A program made the translations under genes and the position numbers. Shown piece by piece: positions 9,105 to 18,291 of a stretch of DNA of 64,000 nucleotides. The notes beneath the pieces are model-generated. The model saw only the letters and a list, made by a program, of their open reading frames with translations. It searched no databases and was not told the origin of the DNA. The stretch comes from an uncultured Methanoregula sp. (lineage in GTDB: Archaea; Halobacteriota; Methanomicrobia; Methanomicrobiales; Methanospirillaceae): NCBI RefSeq assembly GCF_963662735.1, contig NZ_OY759744.1, positions 2,026,153 through 2,090,152 of the forward strand, read 5' to 3'. Numbering within the stretch: the first letter of the stretch is position 1; every line of letters begins with the position of its first letter.

Positions 9105-10484
9105 ATGATTGATGAACGGGAAAAGAAGATCATTCTCCTCGTAGCATCCCTTGCCTCGTTTCTTGTTCCCTACACCGGATCATCCATTACGGTTGCCCTT
9201 CCTGCCATGGCTTCGCAGTTCCACGCCGATGCCATCACGCTTGGCTGGATCACGTCTGCCTATATCATCTCCGCTGCGCTCTTCATTGTCCCGTTTGGAC
9301 GGCTTGCGGATATTGTCGGGAGGAAGAAGATCTTCCTCATCGGGGTCCTGATCTTCACGATTGCCTCGCTCGCCTCTGCGTTCGCACCAACAGTCGCGAT
9401 TCTCCTGGTGGCCCGGTTCATCCAGGGTATCGGGGGAGCCATGCTCTTTGCCACGTCCGTTGCGATCGTAACGCAGGTCTATGGGCCGGGCGAACGCGGA
9501 TGGGCGCTCGGGATCGTGATCGCCACGGTCTATGCCGGCCTTTCGATAGGCCCGTTCCTGGGGGGAATCCTCACGGATCGTTTCGGCTGGCCTGCGATCT
9601 TTCTCGTGAATGTTCCCCTCGGTCTTGCAACAATTGCTCTTACGCTCCGGGGCGTGTCCCATGAATGGGCCGATGCGGCCGGCGAACGGTTCGATCTCCG
9701 TGGCTCGATCATTTATGGGGTCATGCTCTTCTGCGGGATCTTCGGGATGCTCCTGCTCCCGGATCCCGCAGGTGTTGCATGGATCGTTGTTGCCGTGGGC
9801 TCCGGCCTCCTCTTTTACTGGTGGGAGAAACGCTGCGCCTGCCCGGTCTTCGACCTGGCAATCTTTGCAAAAAACCGGACCTTCACGTTTTCCAATATTG
9901 CAGCAATGATCAATTACGGCGCAACGTTTGCCGTGGGTGTCCTCCTCTCGCTCTATCTCCAGTATATTCAGGGCTTCTCGGCCGAGACTGCCGGGCTCAT
10001 ACTCGTTGCCCAGCCGGTTGTCCAGACCATCTTCTCCCCGGTTGCCGGCCGGCTCTCCGACCGGATAGAACCCCGGATCGTGGCGACGGCCGGCATGGCT
10101 ATCACCACGATCGGGCTCTCCGTTTTCATCTTCCTGACCCCGGCGACCCCGCTCTTCGTTATCATCGCGAGCTTAATGGTGCTCGGCTTCGGGTATGCCC
10201 TCTTCTCGTCCCCGAACACCAACGCGATCATGAGTTCGGTGGACAAGCGCTATCTCGGGATCGCTTCGGGCATGGTTGCAACCATGCGGTCCCTGGGCCA
10301 GGTTCTCTCGATGGCGATTGCCATGTTCTGCTTTGCCATCTTCATGGGCACGGCAACGATCACCCCCGCGGTCTACCCGGCACTGGATACCAGCATAACG
10401 ATCGCGTTTGGGATCTTCACGTTCCTCTGTATTATTGGCGTTGTGGCCTCGTACGTGCGGGGAACGATTCACACCCGGACCTGA
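9105..10484 (+). CDS. MFS multidrug exporter, 14-helix EmrB/QacA type
   Basis: A 459-residue transporter of the major facilitator superfamily. The loop motif GRLADIVGRKKIF follows the second helix, and GPFLGGILTDRFGWPAIFLVNVPLG is the fifth-helix motif C region typical of drug:proton antiporters of the DHA2 group (14 helices). The substrate cannot be told from sequence. The ATG at 9105 is preferred over GTG 9096 because it gives the usual short cytoplasmic start before helix 1. Confidence 0.85.
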   Translation: MIDEREKKIILLVASLASFLVPYTGSSITVALPAMASQFHADAITLGWITSAYIISAALFIVPFGRLADIVGRKKIFLIGVLIFTIASLASAFAPTVAILLVARFIQGIGGAMLFATSVAIVTQVYGPGERGWALGIVIATVYAGLSIGPFLGGILTDRFGWPAIFLVNVPLGLATIALTLRGVSHEWADAAGERFDLRGSIIYGVMLFCGIFGMLLLPDPAGVAWIVVAVGSGLLFYWWEKRCACPVFDLAIFAKNRTFTFSNIAAMINYGATFAVGVLLSLYLQYIQGFSAETAGLILVAQPVVQTIFSPVAGRLSDRIEPRIVATAGMAITTIGLSVFIFLTPATPLFVIIASLMVLGFGYALFSSPNTNAIMSSVDKRYLGIASGMVATMRSLGQVLSMAIAMFCFAIFMGTATITPAVYPALDTSITIAFGIFTFLCIIGVVASYVRGTIHTRT

Positions 10485-10561
10485 TTATTGTGCCGGGAAC
10501 AATCACTATCCAGGGAAATATAAAAAAAGACTGAATTGACTGTAATGCCGTTATGATCCAG

Positions 10562-10843
10562 TTACAGGTGATGGCCTTTTGCCCGTTTGCGCAGCGCCTC
10601 GGTGTAATGGTGGCGCAGTTCCGCGGTCTCTTCCGGGGAAAAATCTGCTTTCTTGGTGGAATGGATGTGTTTTTCCATCTGTTTTACAATGTGTTCCGCC
10701 TCGTGGAAATCCTCCACCTCAAGATATGCCGGGGACTTGCTCACTTCATGGGCATGGCCGCAGTTCGGGCAGAGTTTCCAGCGCTGGAAACGATCCACGT
10801 ACGAGAATTTTCTGCATCCCGGGCAGCGGATGATCAAGTACAT
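10562..10843 (-). CDS. Zinc-ribbon protein, DUF1922-like
   Basis: A 93-residue cytoplasmic protein. It starts MYLIIRCPGCRKFSYVD and has a second CPNCG knuckle at about residues 26-30, giving a four-cysteine zinc ribbon like the archaeal DUF1922 family. The C-terminal half is a charged helical region rich in His, Lys and Glu. Function is not established. It has its own AT-rich promoter region (about 10865-10885) in the gap shared with cofE. Confidence 0.65.
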   Translation of the reverse strand: MYLIIRCPGCRKFSYVDRFQRWKLCPNCGHAHEVSKSPAYLEVEDFHEAEHIVKQMEKHIHSTKKADFSPEETAELRHHYTEALRKRAKGHHL

Positions 10844-11024
10844 GGTAATGAGGTGATGCGTGTTATCCTTTTAAAAATATATCGATATCCGGTAAAAATC
10901 GGAGAACCGGTATTTTCCTCCAAATCCCGGCAGACGTCAGCGATCCGGTATTTTCGGGGCATGCCTGCCCGCGTGAGCAATACGAAATCCCTATATCGAC
11001 CGTTCATCTCATAGAGATGTGATC

Positions 11025-11777
11025 ATGGAACAGATTCAGGTCATGGGTGTGCGGGGACTGCCCCTCATCCGTGCGGGAGACAATATCGCGGCACTTGTCT
11101 GCGAAAAAGTACCGGTGCAGGACGGGGATATTCTCTGTATAGCCTCGACCATCTATTCAAAGGCGAAAGGTTACACGAAGAACCTGTCCGCCATCACGCC
11201 ATCGGAACGTGCGGTGCGGCTCGGGAAACTGAATGGCGAGGACCCCCGTTTTGTGCAGGCAGTGCTGGATGCTTCCACCGATATCATCATGGAACACCCG
11301 TTCATCCTCTCGGAACTTGCCTTCGGGCACATCGGTGTCCGGGCCGGTGTCGACCAGTCCAATATCGAGGACGGGATGGTCATTTTTCTTCCCCCGGACC
11401 CGATGAAATCTGCCGGTGAACTCAAAGATGAATTAAAAAGGATCAGCGGAAAAGATGTCGGGGTAATTATTACGGATACCTGCGGGCGATCCTTCCGGCG
11501 GGGCCAGACCGGCAATGCGATCGGGTGGAGCGGGTTTCCCGCGATCCGGGATTTCCGGGGCGACACCGATCTCTTCGGCCACGTGCTCAAGATCACGGAA
11601 GAGGCGGTGGTGGACGAGATTGCCGGCTTCTCCAATTTTGTTATGGGGGAGAGCAACAACGGTGTCCCTGCAGTCATCTTCCGCAACTGCGGCAGATGGT
11701 CGGGGCATGATGACCTCTACTTCCGGAACGACGAGGATATCACGAAACGTGTCCTGAAAAAGGGCACGTTTGAATAA
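11025..11777 (+). CDS. cofE: Coenzyme F420-0:L-glutamate ligase
   Basis: CofE adds glutamates to F420-0 with GTP, completing coenzyme F420, the deazaflavin hydride carrier of methanogenesis. The 250-residue protein shows the family features VRGLPLIRAGDNIA near the start, ITDTCGRSFRRGQTGNAIGW in the middle and DELAGFS-like residues (VVDEIAGFSNFVMGES) later. ATG 11025 follows a GATGTGATC sequence similar to the 16S anti-SD complement; GTG 11019 would add two residues. It is transcribed alone. Confidence 0.93.
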   Translation: MEQIQVMGVRGLPLIRAGDNIAALVCEKVPVQDGDILCIASTIYSKAKGYTKNLSAITPSERAVRLGKLNGEDPRFVQAVLDASTDIIMEHPFILSELAFGHIGVRAGVDQSNIEDGMVIFLPPDPMKSAGELKDELKRISGKDVGVIITDTCGRSFRRGQTGNAIGWSGFPAIRDFRGDTDLFGHVLKITEEAVVDEIAGFSNFVMGESNNGVPAVIFRNCGRWSGHDDLYFRNDEDITKRVLKKGTFE

Positions 11778-11809
11778 TACTTTTACTCACGTTAAGAAAT
11801 GAAAAAAGG

Positions 11810-11983
11810 TTACGCAACCTTGGTTCCGAAGAGAAAATTGACGATATAGATGATGATACCGATTGCTGCTGCAACTACCATGACGGTGATGGGGCTGATA
11901 TGGACCGCCCGCCGGTCCTCGCTCTCGTAATAATTGACGAGACCTGCTGATGAGAGTAATCTTCCACCTTGCTTCTTTGCCAT
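11810..11983 (-). CDS. secG: Preprotein translocase subunit Sec61 beta
   Basis: A 57-residue single-span membrane protein, the beta subunit of the archaeal SecYE-beta translocon. The N-terminus MAKKQGGRLLSSAGLVNYYE is cytoplasmic, and one membrane helix follows from ISPITVM to NFLFGTK. Length and pattern are typical. The start at 11983 is chosen because it gives the family MAKK start; the frame stays open 15 bases further upstream. The gene lies tail-to-tail with cofE. Confidence 0.9.
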   Translation of the reverse strand: MAKKQGGRLLSSAGLVNYYESEDRRAVHISPITVMVVAAAIGIIIYIVNFLFGTKVA

Positions 11984-12028
11984 GCAAATATATTTCATTT
12001 CTCGATATATAAAAGAGAGTTACCTCCT

Positions 12029-13078
12029 ATGAAAAGTACCGAGCAGATCCTGTCGGGCCAGGCCCTCCTGGGTGACGACCTTACTCTTTCACCGGCTGAC
12101 ATTTTCATCCGTGACGGGATTATCACGGCCATTGAAGAGAATCCCCGGGCCCCGGCGGTCGTGCTCTGTCCTGCACTTTTTAATGCCCACACGCATCTGG
12201 GCGATACGATTGCCATGGACTGCGGGGTGACTGGTGACCTCGTCTCGCTTGTCACTCCCCCGGACGGCCTGAAACACCGGCTCCTCGCAGCAGCAACGCG
12301 TCAGGATCTTGTAGCCGGTATGCGGGCAAGCCTTGAGGGAATGGCACGGTCCGGTATTGCAGGGTGTGCCGATTTCCGGGAAGGCGGCCGGGATGGGGTG
12401 CTCGCACTCAGGGACGCAGCCCTGGATCTTCCGATCGCACCCATAGTATTCGGCCGGGAAGGCGGGGAGCTGATTGCCGAGGGTCTTGGGATCAGCAGCA
12501 CGCGGGATGTTGCTGACTGCGAACGTCTGGTGCAGGAAGCCCGGCGTGCCGGAAAGAAGGTGGCATTCCATGCCGGGGAACGGGATTCCGGAGATGTGGA
12601 TGCAGCCCTTGCCTTCGATCCCGACCTCATCATTCACGCAACGCATGCAACAAAAAAACAGCTCCGCCTCTGTGCAGAGAATAATATTCCCATCGCGGTC
12701 TGCCCCCGGTCCAACTGGATCCTGGGAGTTGCCAAATCCGGGTGCCATCCCCCGCTCCACCAGATGCGGGAATGCGGATGCCGGATTCTTCTCGGGACCG
12801 ACAACGTGATGTTCGTCCCCCCCGATCTCTTTTCGGAGATGGCATTCGTATCGGCAGTCTACGGCCTCGGGCCCCGGGATATTCTCCACGCTGCAGTTGC
12901 CGGTTCAGAACTTGCCGGCACCCCCTATTTCATCCGGGTGGGCGCACCTGCAAACCTTTTTGCGATCAGTTTTTCCGGTTCCGCCCTGCGATTCTCGCGC
13001 GATCCGCTCGCAACGCTTGTGAAACGGGCAAATTTTACCGATATCGGCAAAAATGTTTTTAATTCATACCTCAAATAA
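12029..13078 (+). CDS. Metal-dependent amidohydrolase, TRZ/ATZ-like
   Basis: A 349-residue hydrolase of the amidohydrolase superfamily. The first metal motif is NAHTHLGD (about residues 50-57), followed by HAGE and HATHAT with the later metal-binding histidines, then the catalytic aspartate in LLGTDNVMFVPPDL. The sequence resembles chlorohydrolase/cytosine-deaminase-like enzymes, so deamination or amide hydrolysis of a small ring compound is likely; the substrate is unknown. Start 12029 gives MKSTEQILSG. It is divergent from secG, with AT-rich sequence shared by both promoters. Confidence 0.8.
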   Translation: MKSTEQILSGQALLGDDLTLSPADIFIRDGIITAIEENPRAPAVVLCPALFNAHTHLGDTIAMDCGVTGDLVSLVTPPDGLKHRLLAAATRQDLVAGMRASLEGMARSGIAGCADFREGGRDGVLALRDAALDLPIAPIVFGREGGELIAEGLGISSTRDVADCERLVQEARRAGKKVAFHAGERDSGDVDAALAFDPDLIIHATHATKKQLRLCAENNIPIAVCPRSNWILGVAKSGCHPPLHQMRECGCRILLGTDNVMFVPPDLFSEMAFVSAVYGLGPRDILHAAVAGSELAGTPYFIRVGAPANLFAISFSGSALRFSRDPLATLVKRANFTDIGKNVFNSYLK

Positions 13079-13107
13079 AACAGGCATGTTTGTTTTGGGT
13101 GATGACC

Positions 13108-13536
13108 ATGTTTAATACAATCCTTGTCGCGATTGATGGTTCGGAAACAAGCCAGCGCGCATTGGACGGGGCTGTCGATATGGCAAAGGCAGGAAACTCA
13201 AAGCTCCATGCAGCCTATGTTGTTGAGACAGGTCTCTTCTCATCCCTTCCTGCAGATAATACGGTCGAGATCATGTACAATGTTCTCCAGAATGAAGGCA
13301 AATCCGTTCTTGAGAAAGCAAAGGTCACGGCAGCAGCAAAAGGGGTCTCCCTGACCACTCACGTCAAGTCCGGCCATGCAGGAAGCGAGCTCATTACCCT
13401 GGCAGATAAGATAAATGCCGACCTGATCGTTGTCGGCTCCCATGGCAAGAGCCAGGCTGACCGTCTCCTGATTGGCAGCGTAAGCACATTTGTTGTCACC
13501 CACAGCAAGGTTTCAACCCTGGTGGTGAGATCATAA
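13108..13536 (+). CDS. Universal stress protein (UspA family)
   Basis: A 142-residue UspA-fold protein. It starts MFNTILVAIDGSETSQRAL and has the ATP-binding signature VVGSHGKSQADRLLIGSVS near its end, so it probably binds ATP. ATG 13108 stands after GGGTGATGACC, which reads as a Shine-Dalgarno sequence; earlier starts (TTG 13090, ATG 13102) overlap that site. The next gene, a CBS protein, reads on from its last codons, so the two probably act or are controlled together. Confidence 0.9.
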   Translation: MFNTILVAIDGSETSQRALDGAVDMAKAGNSKLHAAYVVETGLFSSLPADNTVEIMYNVLQNEGKSVLEKAKVTAAAKGVSLTTHVKSGHAGSELITLADKINADLIVVGSHGKSQADRLLIGSVSTFVVTHSKVSTLVVRS

Positions 13537-13559
13537 CCGAACAGATAGTCAAAGACTAC

Positions 13560-14390
13560 ATGACGTCCGATGTCGTCCACGTGGAAATTCCGGGAAACCG
13601 CGACGATGTCTTGAAAATTCTCAAGCGTACGGGAATCTCCGGTGTCCCGGTGATCAAGAACAAGAAGATTGTCGGCATCATCACCCGGAAAGACCTGCTC
13701 AGCAAGCCCGAAGAGACCCAGCTGGGTCTTCTCATGACCCCGAAGCCTATCGTGATCGAGCCGGACATGGAGCTCAAAGAAGCTGCAGGCATGCTCGTGA
13801 GCCGGAGGATCCGCAGGCTTCCGGTAGTTGAGGACGGCCACCTGGTTGGTCTTCTCTCGGTAGCCGATGTCATCTCCGGTCTCGCCCAGCTCAAGATCCG
13901 CGAAGAGATCAAGGACAAGTATACCAGCAGGACATTTGCCCTCTGGGAAGAGACGCCTCTCCCGGTTGTGGGCCGGGTCATGGAAATCTCCGGTGTCGAT
14001 GCGATCCCGATCCTTGACGCAGAGAACAAGCTGCAGGGCATCATCTCGGAACGCGACCTTATCCGGAATTCCAGCATCGAGGACAGTGTCGGTGTTTCCG
14101 ACTTCTCCAACGGGACTGACGACGATGAGTGGACCTGGGAGAGTATCCGCGACAACCACACCATCAGCTTCGGGATCTCCCGCGTGCAGCTTCCCAACCG
14201 CCCGGTAAAACTTGCCATGGTCAGGAACGTGGTTGCCGTACCGCAGAATGCAGAAGTGAGCGAATGTGCTCTCAAGATGAAGCGATCCCGTGTTGACCAG
14301 CTGCCGGTAGTAAACGGCGACAAGAAACTCGTCTCCATGCTCTTTGACCGGGACCTGATCCGGGCAATGTGCCAGGACGGCTCGGAATAA
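13560..14390 (+). CDS. Four-CBS-domain protein, probable nucleotide sensor
   Basis: A protein made only of CBS repeats, two Bateman modules. Four repeats are visible, ending in VGIITRKDLLS, VGLLSVADVISG, QGIISERDLIRN and VSMLFDRDLIRA. Such proteins bind AMP, ATP or SAM; the partner is unknown. The ATG at 13560 (276 residues) cuts off the first strand of repeat 1. In-frame sequence before it reads TEQIVKDY, and an SD-like GGTGGTGAGATC ends at 13532, next to an ATA at 13533 that overlaps the usp stop. The true start may therefore be ATA 13533 (285 residues). Confidence 0.85.
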   Translation: MTSDVVHVEIPGNRDDVLKILKRTGISGVPVIKNKKIVGIITRKDLLSKPEETQLGLLMTPKPIVIEPDMELKEAAGMLVSRRIRRLPVVEDGHLVGLLSVADVISGLAQLKIREEIKDKYTSRTFALWEETPLPVVGRVMEISGVDAIPILDAENKLQGIISERDLIRNSSIEDSVGVSDFSNGTDDDEWTWESIRDNHTISFGISRVQLPNRPVKLAMVRNVVAVPQNAEVSECALKMKRSRVDQLPVVNGDKKLVSMLFDRDLIRAMCQDGSE

Positions 14391-14400
14391 TTTTTTTTTT
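14391..14400 (+). terminator. Ten-T run after the CBS gene
   Basis: Ten consecutive T bases follow directly after the TAA stop of the CBS-domain gene and precede the proteasome promoter region. This is a typical archaeal intrinsic terminator. Confidence 0.5.
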
Positions 14401-14457
14401 CGCACCGTCGGAGTTCGCATACAATAACCAATTCCTGCGTCGGTGCGTCGATAGAAA

Positions 14458-14506
14458 CCTTTAAATTTTCACGTATCATCTAATACTTTAAAGCGCTTTT
14501 AAAGAA
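14458..14506 (+). promoter_or_regulatory. AT-rich promoter region of the proteasome beta gene
   Basis: The run CCTTTAAATTTTC (14458-14470) is a TATA-like element, and about 20 bases later CTTTAAAGCGCTTTTAAAG (14487-14505) is a near-perfect palindrome that could be a second TATA site or an operator. The leader to the psmB ATG would be 40-50 bases. Confidence 0.4.
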
Positions 14507-14540
14507 TTTTTAGCGTTTATGTTATTTTTAGGGTGTTACT

Positions 14541-15179
14541 ATGCCTGAACAGGTACAGGAGTCCATGAAGGGGACGACAACCATCGGTATTGTTTTTGCC
14601 GGTGGTGTAATCCTAGCAACCGAGAAGCGGGCGACCATGGGCTACATGATCGCAAGCAAGAAAGCAAAGAAAGTATACCAGGTGGCAGAACGGATCGGCA
14701 TGACCACTGCCGGTGGTGTCGGTGACGCCCAGCAGCTCGCCCGCATCCTCACGGTCGAGTGCAACCTCTACCAGATCCGCAGGTCCCGCCCGATCACGGT
14801 CGGTGCCACGGCAACCCTGCTCTCCAACTATCTCAACCAGAACCGGTACTTCCCGTATTACGTGCAGCTTCTCGTGGGCGGCATTGATGAGAAGGGCCCG
14901 AGCGTCTATTCTGTCGATGCGATGGGTGGTGCTACCAAGGAAGAGGAAGTTGTTGCAACCGGCTCCGGCTCACCCATGGCGTATGGTGTACTCGAAGACC
15001 GGTTCCGGCCGAACATGACCGAGGACGAAGCGATCGAGATTGCCGTCCGCGGGCTCAAATCGGCGATGAAACGCGATGCCGGATCCGGCGAAGGGATCCA
15101 CATTGTTGTAATCACAAAAGACAAGTACGAGGTGCAGAGCGAAGATGTTGTGAAAAAATATCTCGCAAAGACCTCGTAA
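14541..15179 (+). CDS. psmB: 20S proteasome beta subunit
   Basis: The catalytic subunit of the archaeal 20S proteasome, a threonine protease. A propeptide of 11 residues (MPEQVQESMKG) is removed to expose the nucleophile Thr12 in TTTIGIVFAGG. Counting from it, Glu17 and Lys33 of the active site are in place. GSGSPMAYGVLED is the usual substrate-pocket segment. Length 212 residues is normal. fttA follows 26 bases downstream in the same direction. Confidence 0.96.
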   Translation: MPEQVQESMKGTTTIGIVFAGGVILATEKRATMGYMIASKKAKKVYQVAERIGMTTAGGVGDAQQLARILTVECNLYQIRRSRPITVGATATLLSNYLNQNRYFPYYVQLLVGGIDEKGPSVYSVDAMGGATKEEEVVATGSGSPMAYGVLEDRFRPNMTEDEAIEIAVRGLKSAMKRDAGSGEGIHIVVITKDKYEVQSEDVVKKYLAKTS

Positions 15180-15205
15180 TAAACTTTTTTTAGGACGATT
15201 ATTTC

Positions 15206-17125
15206 ATGCAAATCGAAGAACGGCTCAAAGAGCTAAAAGACAAGATCAACGAGAAAGTGCCCCATGGCATTACGGTGACGCAGGTAGAATTCGAAGGTCC
15301 CGAACTCGTCATTTATACCGATGACCCGAAGAAATTCGCGGACGAGGCGGACTTGATCAAGATCCTGGCCCGCGACCTGCGAAAAAGGATCGTTGTGCGC
15401 CCGACTATTCTTGAAGACCCCGAGAAAGCGTACAATGATATCAAGGCTGTTGTCCCGGAAACCGCCGGGATAACGGACATCTTTTTCGATGCAGATACCG
15501 GAGAAGTCCTCATCGAGGCAGAGAAGCCCGGTGTTGTTATCGGCAAGAACGGGACGACCCTGCGGGATATCACCCGCCATATCGGCTGGACCCCCAAGGT
15601 CGTACGGACACCACCCATCGAGAGCAGCACGGTCAAGCAGGTCCGGCAGTACCTTCGCTCGGTCAACGAGGACCGCAAGCAGTTCCTGCGCACGATCGGC
15701 CGGCGGATCCACCGCGATATCCCCGGGCGCGAAGAGACCGGCAAGGATGCCATAAAGCGGGACCAGTGGCTGCGGGTTACCATGCTCGGCTGCTGCCGGG
15801 AAGTCGGCCGTGCAGCATTCCTCCTGTCCACCCCCAACAGCAAAGTGCTGATCGATTGTGGTGAAAAACCGGATAATTCCAATGGCACCCCGTACCTGTA
15901 TGTCCCGGAGATCCACCCGCTCTCCCAGCTCGATGCGGTTGTTCTCACCCACGCCCACCTGGACCACTGCGCACTCATCCCTCTCCTGTACAAATACGGG
16001 TACGAAGGCCCGGTCTATTCAACACCCCCGACCCGGGACCTCTCGGCCATGCTCCAGCTTGACTATCTCGACGTGATCAACAAGGAAGACCGGAAGATCC
16101 CCTATTCCTCGGCGGAAGTCAAGACCTATATCAAGCACTCCATCACCCTCAACTACGGCAGTGTTACGGACATTGCCCCCGATATCAAGCTCACGTTCCA
16201 TAATGCCGGCCATATTCTTGGTTCAGCGATCGCCCATTTCCACATCGGGGACGGGATGTACAACATCGCGTTTACCGGCGACTTCAATTATAGTAAGAGC
16301 CGGCTTTTCAACCCGGCCATCAACCAGTTCCCGCGTCTCGAAGCCCTCTTCATGGAGAGCACGTATGGCGGGTCCAATGACTTCCAGCAGCCCCGTGCTG
16401 ACGCCGAAGCCCGGCTGTACGAGACGATCAATAACGTCATCCAGCGGGGTGGCAAGGTTATCATCCCGGCATTCTCGGTAGGTCGTTCGCAGGAAGTCAT
16501 GCTTGCTCTCGAAGAAGGCATGCGTCTTGAAAAGATCCCGAAAGTCAAGATCTACCTCGACGGTATGATCCGGGAAGCCACGGCCATTCACACCACCTAC
16601 CCGGAGTACCTGAACACGGAACTCCGCAACCAGATCTTCCGCGAGGGCATGAACCCGTTCCTTGCCGAATGCTTCCAGCAGGTGGATTCGTCCGTGGTCC
16701 GGGAAAAAGTCATGAACGGCGACCCGTGCGTCATCATCTCCACGAGCGGTATGCTCAACGGCGGCCCGGTCATGGAATACCTCCTGAACCTGGCGCAGGA
16801 CGAGAAAAATGCGCTCGTCTTTGTCGGGTACCAGGCCGACGGCACCTATGGCCGGCGCATCCAGAAAGGCTGGCGCGAAGTGCCGATGGGCCGCAAGGGA
16901 ACGATCACCATCAATCTCGAGATTGTCACGGTCGACGGCTTTTCAGGACACTCCGACCGCAGGCAGCTGATGAATTACATCGGTCAGATCCAGCCCCGGC
17001 CGGAAAAGATCTTCTGCATCCATGGCGATGAGAATAACACCATCGACCTTGCCAGTTCCATTTACAAGCGGTACCATATCGAGACCCATTCCCCCATGAA
17101 CCTCGAGACCTACCGCATGGTCTGA
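15206..17125 (+). CDS. fttA: KH/beta-CASP ribonuclease aCPSF1, transcription termination factor FttA
   Basis: A 639-residue archaeal CPSF73 homologue that cleaves nascent RNA and terminates transcription. Two KH-like domains occupy about residues 1-145, with the RNA-binding loop GKNG near 113. The metallo-beta-lactamase domain carries HAHLDH near 250, GHILGS near 335 and FTGDFN near 356. The beta-CASP domain is inserted after it, with SGMLNGGP near 512, and GHSD near 580 and IHGDENN near 605 complete the metal ligands. All zinc ligands I can check are present. It follows psmB closely. Confidence 0.95.
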   Translation: MQIEERLKELKDKINEKVPHGITVTQVEFEGPELVIYTDDPKKFADEADLIKILARDLRKRIVVRPTILEDPEKAYNDIKAVVPETAGITDIFFDADTGEVLIEAEKPGVVIGKNGTTLRDITRHIGWTPKVVRTPPIESSTVKQVRQYLRSVNEDRKQFLRTIGRRIHRDIPGREETGKDAIKRDQWLRVTMLGCCREVGRAAFLLSTPNSKVLIDCGEKPDNSNGTPYLYVPEIHPLSQLDAVVLTHAHLDHCALIPLLYKYGYEGPVYSTPPTRDLSAMLQLDYLDVINKEDRKIPYSSAEVKTYIKHSITLNYGSVTDIAPDIKLTFHNAGHILGSAIAHFHIGDGMYNIAFTGDFNYSKSRLFNPAINQFPRLEALFMESTYGGSNDFQQPRADAEARLYETINNVIQRGGKVIIPAFSVGRSQEVMLALEEGMRLEKIPKVKIYLDGMIREATAIHTTYPEYLNTELRNQIFREGMNPFLAECFQQVDSSVVREKVMNGDPCVIISTSGMLNGGPVMEYLLNLAQDEKNALVFVGYQADGTYGRRIQKGWREVPMGRKGTITINLEIVTVDGFSGHSDRRQLMNYIGQIQPRPEKIFCIHGDENNTIDLASSIYKRYHIETHSPMNLETYRMV

Positions 17126-17135
17126 CCTGATTGCG

Positions 17136-18218
17136 ATGCGCATCCCGTTCACTCTTTTTTTTGGCGTATTTGTCGCGATGGCACTGTCCAATGCGATCGT
17201 GCCCGTGCTTCCGGCGTACGGGGATTCGTCAACCCTCCAGGGAGCAATCTATTCCGCGTATTTTCTCGGGGCACTTATCAGCACGCTTCCCGGCGGGATT
17301 CTTTCTGACCGGTTCGGCCGTATAACCGTAATGAAGCTCGGCCTTGCAGTAACCGTTGCAAGCGGCCTGTTCCTTGCATTTACTATTGAGCCGGTTCCGG
17401 TCCTCGCCGCCCGGTTCATCGAAGGAACCGGGGCAGGGTTCTTTGTAGCCGCTGGGATGTCCTGCGTAAATTCCCGTACCGATCACGAACGGATGAGCGG
17501 GTATTTCATGGCTCTCCTGAACGCCGGTCTTGTGCTTGGCCTCATCTGTTCAGGCTGGCTTTCGGCAGCGCTCCGGTTCCCTGCAGCCGGCGTTCTTGCA
17601 TTTTCCGCTCTGGCCGTTATTCCGGCGATTGTCAGTTTTTCCCTCCGGGAATCCGGCAGCCGGCCGGAAACCCCGTTCGATCCCTGGCTCCTCCGCACGC
17701 TCATCAGCGATTACCGCTGGCTCTGGTTTTCAGCAGTGGTCCTTGTCGGTATTACCGGCATCGTCATTTCCCTGTACCCGAAATTCTCCGGTCTCCCTTC
17801 CGATATCCTCGGGATCTGGATCGCGGGGATGAGTGTTGCAACCATTGTGACCGTGCTCGTCATCACCCGGTTCTCCCTTCCCCCGGTTGAGGCCATCCGG
17901 TGGTCAGCGGTTCTCATGGCTGTCGGGGCCATCATCTCGTTTTATTCGCCCCTTGGTCTTGTCCTTCTCGGGGCCGTGGCCGGTATCGTGATGATCGCCC
18001 AGATGGCTTTCCTTGCAGATATTAAGGGGCGGCAGGGGATTGTCATGGGGTTATTCTCTACCACGAGTTACCTTGGGATGGCTATTCTCCCGCTTATAGC
18101 CGGCATGGTTGCCGATGCTGCAGGTTTTTTCAGTGCGTTTTGTGCAGCTGCAGCTTGTGCAGGTATGGTTGTCGTCACGGTTGGCTGGTGCACGTCCTGC
18201 GCAAAATTGCGCAAATGA
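17136..18218 (+). CDS. MFS transporter, 12-helix type
   Basis: A 360-residue major facilitator superfamily permease with about 11-12 membrane helices. The motif A loop is GGILSDRFGRITVMKLG after helix 2, and a second, degenerate form (ADIKGRQG) is in the middle. The substrate is unknown; the sequence looks like a small-molecule exporter. It begins 10 bases after fttA without its own visible promoter, so it may be transcribed as read-through. Confidence 0.8.
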   Translation: MRIPFTLFFGVFVAMALSNAIVPVLPAYGDSSTLQGAIYSAYFLGALISTLPGGILSDRFGRITVMKLGLAVTVASGLFLAFTIEPVPVLAARFIEGTGAGFFVAAGMSCVNSRTDHERMSGYFMALLNAGLVLGLICSGWLSAALRFPAAGVLAFSALAVIPAIVSFSLRESGSRPETPFDPWLLRTLISDYRWLWFSAVVLVGITGIVISLYPKFSGLPSDILGIWIAGMSVATIVTVLVITRFSLPPVEAIRWSAVLMAVGAIISFYSPLGLVLLGAVAGIVMIAQMAFLADIKGRQGIVMGLFSTTSYLGMAILPLIAGMVADAAGFFSAFCAAAACAGMVVVTVGWCTSCAKLRK

Positions 18219-18291
18219 ACCCGCATTCTTGCACTACATGCAGGAAAACAATAGATTCATCTGCGATCAAGGGAAAATTCGTCATGAGACT

